From Lepisosteus oculatus (Eukaryota > Chordata > Actinopteri > Semionotiformes > Lepisosteidae): a DNA stretch of 64,000 nucleotides. The notes under the pieces were generated by a model. It did no database searches. It worked only from the letters and a program-made list of their open reading frames with translations, and was not told the DNA's origin. Positions 47,065-64,000 of this stretch are shown in pieces. A program made the translations under genes and the position numbers. Within the stretch, counting starts at the first letter, position 1; each line of letters starts with the position of its first letter. Where the stretch lies: positions 7,512,001 through 7,576,000 of the forward strand of contig NC_090723.1 in the NCBI RefSeq assembly GCF_040954835.1, in the 5' to 3' direction.

Positions 47065-48003
47065 AAAATTTAATTTTTATTGTATTGGTATTGAACTGCA
47101 ATCACAATCCTCAGACAATTATTGCTTGAAATGTAAAGGTAACGCATACAAAATAGTCAGCAGCAGGGAACAAACGGGTCGGGTTTACAGTACATGTGCA
47201 ATATGGGTTGGTGTTCTCAAAGGGCTAGTAGCACTGTTGTAAAGATTATGAGTCAATGCAGAACAATAAAATGTGAAAAACCATTTTCTTTTTTTATTTC
47301 TTAGAAACTATGCATACAAATCGCAATTTCAAAATACATAGTGCATTCACATTCAGTATATTACTGTGTCAAAATTATTTTAAAACAACATTTAATTCTA
47401 GGAACATACAATTTTAACAAGCTACCACCACCCTAAGCAGCTGAGATTAGAACTAAAACCTTAATGCTAGTAGGTTACGGCAGATATTAGCCCTGAATGC
47501 AAACAGTCACAGGTGCCACAGACTGCAAGCTGCCTTTTCCAGGTACGATACATTTCCAGTACACCTCCTGTCCTAGCGCTTGACATGATCATGACTAGGA
47601 GGTTTTCAGAATAATACTACAGAGGCCGTAAGTTGAGAACAAGGGCAGCTGGGTAGGCATGGCATCTCTGTGCCCTGATTGGCCTTTCCAAAAGTCTTTT
47701 AATTCTGCCGTTGAGTATGGCGCACCAGCTTTGTGGAACAGGTGGACAACCGTCTGCCTGTTGCAATCGTCAAATTAAAAAAGCCTGCAGCTGAAGGGCA
47801 CCTTTCTGACTGTCGCGTCTTAGAGAGACTCTGTCTCAGTCGCTGTCCCCTATTTCACACTCCTCTCCAGATTTAAAATTAAAACCACCCCCTTTGGAGA
47901 CTTCACAATTCACAGTATAGAATTCAAAGCAGATGAAATGTGCTTTGAGAGAACCCAGGTGTACAGAGTGAGTTACAGACTGGGACTGGCTGGTCCTGGT
48001 CTG
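47065..48003 (-). other. abi3: abi3 3' UTR
   Basis: Non-coding stretch after the abi3 stop, reading leftwards, with an AATAAA on the - strand at 47081-47076. No other gene feature was seen. The end is inferred from the signal. Confidence 0.6.
47076..47081 (-). terminator. abi3 polyadenylation signal
   Basis: AATAAA on the - strand (TTTATT on +), about 920 bp after the stop and surrounded by A/T-rich sequence. Confidence 0.6.
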
Positions 48004-60148
<12,145 letters not shown>

Positions 60149-62473
60149 TTAGCTCACACTGAGAACACGAGCCGGCTGCTGGCCATTCCTCTCCGGGCTG
60201 AATCTTTGTTCTACGATCCATCTGGAATACTTCCTACGGATGAGCAGATCATCGTTTGTCTACATAATCGCAGGCATTTTTTCCTATTGCAGTTGTTTGT
60301 TTGTTTTTCCAGAGACACTGATTTCACCAGCAGCTCCCTTTTTCATCTCGGTCACGTTGCTTTCAGTGCGTAGTGCCTTTGACATGAACGCTGAATTTGA
60401 AAATGAACGCCGAAGTTGTTCTGTGGGTGTGAATTGAAAGCAAATTTCAAACTGGCTCAATAAATGATTTTCTCTGACCCTAGCAGGAAGAAGTCCCAAC
60501 GCTGATATTTTTAAAATTGCATTCTGCACTGAATGAAACTGGAAGAAGAGACCTGTCAGAATGATTTTTTTGGGTGGTAGGTGATAGTGATCGTTTCTTG
60601 TTGCCCGGGGCAATGTGAATTGATCCGGAGAGCGCGTTTTCCACTCGGAAACCTGGGTTAGAAAAAGCCGTGACGCCTATCAGTTTGATCGCTGCAGGCA
60701 GCGTCCCACAGAGTTTACACCTGCGTCTGAAAGTGATCACAGAGCTCAGAAGGTTCAGAACCAGTCAGAAGTGAAACTCTCAAGAGAAGAAGGAAATGGG
60801 AAGTATGCACTAAAACAAAACTCCGAGCCTTCCCGTACTGAATTGTCTGCAGACAGCTTTTATTCCACATCCCTCTTTTCATGTGCAGAAGTAATGATCA
60901 GCTTGAAGCACAGATGTCTTTAGGAAATTGGCCCCTGTCGTGCTACAACTCCCTGGTTTGTTTGCCACGCACACAGGACGGTTCAAGTGCAGTTTGGCTA
61001 TGATGAAGAAAGAAAGCGTCGGATGGTTTTGCCACATCTCCCCGAAAATGTGCTGAGCTGGTTTCCATCCATCTTAGTTCTTCTTTCAGAATGAATCCGC
61101 TTTCACACGGCCGCTGTATGAATCCGAACAGGCACCCTGAAAGCATGACCTCTGATAACCCTTCCCAGCTCAGTGTTTTCACATCCTTTCCCAGGCACTG
61201 TGTCTGGTGCAGCCTAGGTGAGGAGCTGCTGGGGGTTGTGCCTTATTAAATAAAGAGGCGAATGATATACTGTAACGCTAGAACACATGCTGTGCCTTAG
61301 AGTCCGAGTTAAAAATCAGTTTCATCAGCTCTTTGAGCTTACTGCAAGAGAAACAGTAGGTTTGGTGACACTTTGCCTTTTCAAATGTTAAAGCAATTGC
61401 GAGCTCTGCCGTAGACTCTGTTCTACCACTTTTGCTCATTGTGTCTTCCAACAGGCCACATTTGTTTGGCCTTTTCAGCAAGAGCTGAAACTTGCATCAC
61501 GTTTTAATGAAGTGTTGCAAAACTCGAGGGTGTTAACAGAAAGCAGCCATGCCTGTCTATGGTAAAGCCTTAAGGTTAGTTGAATGTTTCTTCAACAGTC
61601 AAATTTGAGCTGGTTTCAGTGTCCTCCGGGATTCAGGCAGAGCAGAGCTTAGCATGGCTTCTTCACACCGTTTCTGACAAAGTCTCAGAGCACGCTCATG
61701 TTTTTAGCCCCAGACGAAACCGCAAGATTCTGTCACCCACATTTACAGGACATGTGACGACATTTCTCATGCCCTGATCCGAAAACCCCTTTCCTTCCTC
61801 TTTCTAAATCTCCTCGGCGCCAGGACTGTTCTGCCTCGATCATTTGCCTTCCAGGGTGCGATTTCATCAGCGCTCGAGAATCTTTGTGACGGCCAGAGGT
61901 GAGCTAGTCAGGAACCCTTAAAGTAGAGAGAGAGAGACAGGGGGCACAGAGAGCCAGCCCAGAGCAGACGTGCCTGCAGTGGTTACAGCAAAGTGGAAAT
62001 GAGAAAGGGTTACGAGACAACATCACTCAGCCCATCACAACCTTGGATTTGAACGTGTTTCTGCCTCCTGGACTCCAACTAGAAACTTTCTCCTTTGTAT
62101 ATATTTCTCTCCGATTGATCTCTGAGCAAACCAAAAAGAATTTTCAGAATCACACCATATCAGCAACACTTGTTTTTTTTTTTATAAATATGGCTGCTGC
62201 TCTAGATGGACAGGATTTATGTCGTAAGGTCTAAACAGCTGTTTTCTGTTCCCTGCTTTCCTTTAAATCCTGTCCTTGTTTTATTTATTTTTTGCTGCCA
62301 AGTCTGAAAGTCTCCTGTGTCCACCTTCTCTGTACTGTTAGAATTCTATATACTGTACTTTGGGTGAATATCAATGTCCATTGTCTGGATTTTTCAGAAT
62401 TGTTATTAGTTTTGCAAGTATCCAATCTATGGGTACAGTTCATCTCCCTAGTGATAACTGAAATGCTTGGATA

Positions 62474-62575
62474 AAGATCCAGGTGGGGCTGCACATTGGT
62501 GGTGTAGGGGGGTCCTCATTACCTGTAAAGCACTTTGAGTGGAGCATCCAGAAAAGCACTATATAAGTGTAAGAA

Positions 62576-62640
<65 letters not shown>

Positions 62641-62642
62641 CT
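62474..62642 (+). repeat. 5S-SINE tail with long ATT microsatellite
   Basis: Tail fragment (GGTGGGGCTGCACATTGGTG, AGCACTATATAAGTGTAAG) followed by about 21 uninterrupted ATT units at about 62576-62640. Confidence 0.82.
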
Positions 62643-62679
62643 ATTGTCATGTCATTTGCCAAACCACTTTTTACCGTAC

Positions 62680-62770
62680 GGTGTCGCAGGAAGCCAGAGC
62701 CTACCCTGCAAGCAACGAGCGCAAGGCAGGGTACACCCTGGACAGGACGCCAGTCCATCGCAGGGCCAGT
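62680..62770 (-). repeat. tRNA-derived SINE tail fragment, reverse
   Basis: GAGCGCAAGGCAGGGTACAC and ACGCCAGTCCATCGCAGGGC are the reverse complement of the tail seen at about 4530-4590. It is wedged between the two 5S-SINE fragments. Confidence 0.7.
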
Positions 62771-62789
62771 CCAAGCCCATCCTACAGGG

Positions 62790-63115
62790 GGACAATTTGG
62801 AGGCCACAGTAAAGGCTGAGGGGGGGAATTTGGCCCGGACACCGGGATAACTCCCTACTCTTCTCGAGAAATGTCCGGGGATCTTTAATGACCACTGAGA
62901 GTCAGGACCTCGGTTTAAAGTCTTATCTGAAAGACGGCGCCCACTACAGTATAGTGTCCCCACCACTATACTGGGGCATTAGGACCCACACAGACCGCAG
63001 GGTGAGCGCCCCCTGCTGGTCCCACTAACCTCTTCCAGCAGCAACCATAGCTTCCCAGGAGTCTCCCATCCAGGTACTGACCGGGCTCAACCCTGCTGAG
63101 CTTCAGTGGGTTAAA
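62790..63115 (-). repeat. 5S-SINE 5' part, reverse orientation
   Basis: Reverse complement of the body and head: GGATCTTTAATGACCACTGA, GAGCGCCCCCTGCTGGTCCC and the 5S-like TCTCCCATCCAGGTACTGAC at about 63061-63080. The tail is missing on the left, where another repeat abuts. Confidence 0.82.
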
Positions 63116-64000
63116 GGTCTATTAATAATGTTAAATACTTCTTTAAGTTTGAAAATAGTGTAACCTTGGTCATTAGCATAAGTCACAATTACTAGTAACT
63201 AGTTATGCTAAAGCACCTTCTTTTTCTACAGCATAGGGGTACCTGCATGAAATATTAATTTAGCATTTACTTTTTTTCCATCTAGTCTTATTATGAATCC
63301 AGTCTTATCTTGCAGATTATTTACTTCACCTGTTACAGTTTGTGTGCTTGGATATTATGAAAGCATGTAATGTTATTTTTAACCTTCACTGCAGGTATGA
63401 ATCTCTCCTTGTGATTCTAGTTTTTTGTTTTTCAGTTGCACTTGCAGCTCGATATATTTCTTTTCTATTTTGGAATCTTCTGGCTCAGACGTCCTTCTGC
63501 ATTTCACTGTGTAACCCAGTCCTGTCTGTCTGTAGAGCTGTCCTGTTCCTCTGTGGGATTGTATTACTCTCACTTTGTGCTGCTCTTGCCTGTGGTCTGG
63601 TTTGTTTCTGTCTCTCATTTCGGAGTGCTCTGTGTTTGTCCCCTGTCAGGACCCTTTCACTTTTTCTGTATTATCTCTCATACTGTCTGTGTTCTTTCCT
63701 GCCCTCATCTCCTGTCACACCTCAGGGCCCGACTGAGCTCACATTTCCTCATTTCACTGCAAATTCAGAGAGCTTTCAGTCTTCAAGAGCTACAGAACTC
63801 TTCGAAAGAATAGCTCATCTCTCAGGGCAGCAGAATACCTACAGTCAGGACTGAGCAAGGCAGGAAGAAAACCAACGTCTGCTTTTAGGGCACTTTTCTG
63901 GCCCAGTTTCCTGTTGTTGTCATCCTTCTTTCACTGCACTGCAACACGCTGGGCACCAGACAAGGAGAGCTCAGAGGTTTATACACACCCCGAGTCTTTG

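Noticed and set aside
63342-63854. 170-codon + strand open frame with many hydrophobic residues
   Set aside because: T/C-rich sequence, Cys/Leu/Phe-rich translation, no recognisable domain, no splice or homology support.

Overview
This is vertebrate nuclear DNA, most likely from a ray-finned fish. The genes are split by introns of tens of bases to several kilobases with GT/AG borders. The introns and spacers are full of fish-type retroelements: a 5S-rRNA-headed SINE, two tRNA-like SINEs, CR1/L2-like LINE fragments, a Penelope-like fragment and a pogo/Tigger-like DNA element. I cannot name the species. Most of the open reading frames longer than 60 codons are chance frames in introns or repeats. 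The real coding sequence is a few dozen short exons that I assembled by splice sites, reading phase and protein family.

Layout. (1) About 1-25 kb, + strand: mpp2, a MAGUK scaffold protein (L27-PDZ-SH3-guanylate-kinase-like). Eleven coding exons run from 1502 to the stop at 24404. A block of about six residues between the first two exons was not found. (2) About 30.7-38.7 kb, + strand: retsat, all-trans-retinol 13,14-reductase. Eleven coding exons (30765-38089) give a complete 606-residue protein, with a polyadenylation signal at 38674. (3) 41686-43134, - strand: a small three-exon gene for a 117-residue single-pass membrane protein with two PPPY motifs; I do not recognise it. (4) 48004-60121, - strand: an Abl-interactor gene, best matched by abi3. 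Nine coding exons run from the WAVE-complex/coiled-coil region through proline-rich exons to the C-terminal SH3 domain; the N-terminal exon was not found and probably lies beyond the window. Its 3' UTR runs down to a polyadenylation signal near 47081.

The spaces between (25.1-30.7, 38.7-40.7, 43.2-47.0 and 60.2-64.0 kb) hold no gene I can support, only repeats and low-complexity DNA. mpp2 and abi3 both concern the cortex: membrane scaffolding, and actin assembly through WAVE. retsat is an unrelated metabolic enzyme of the ER. There is no operon-like logic, as expected for a vertebrate.

The points most worth a second look are: an 83-bp tandem duplication that doubles a retsat splice acceptor; the unrecognised PPxY membrane-protein gene; a degraded LINE whose 3' end lies next to an abi3 splice donor; a 579-bp TA-flanked pogo-like element in a retsat intron; a hammerhead-like motif in a Penelope-type fragment; and a compound CA/minisatellite block just after the mpp2 PDZ exon. 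I found no wholly new biological system.
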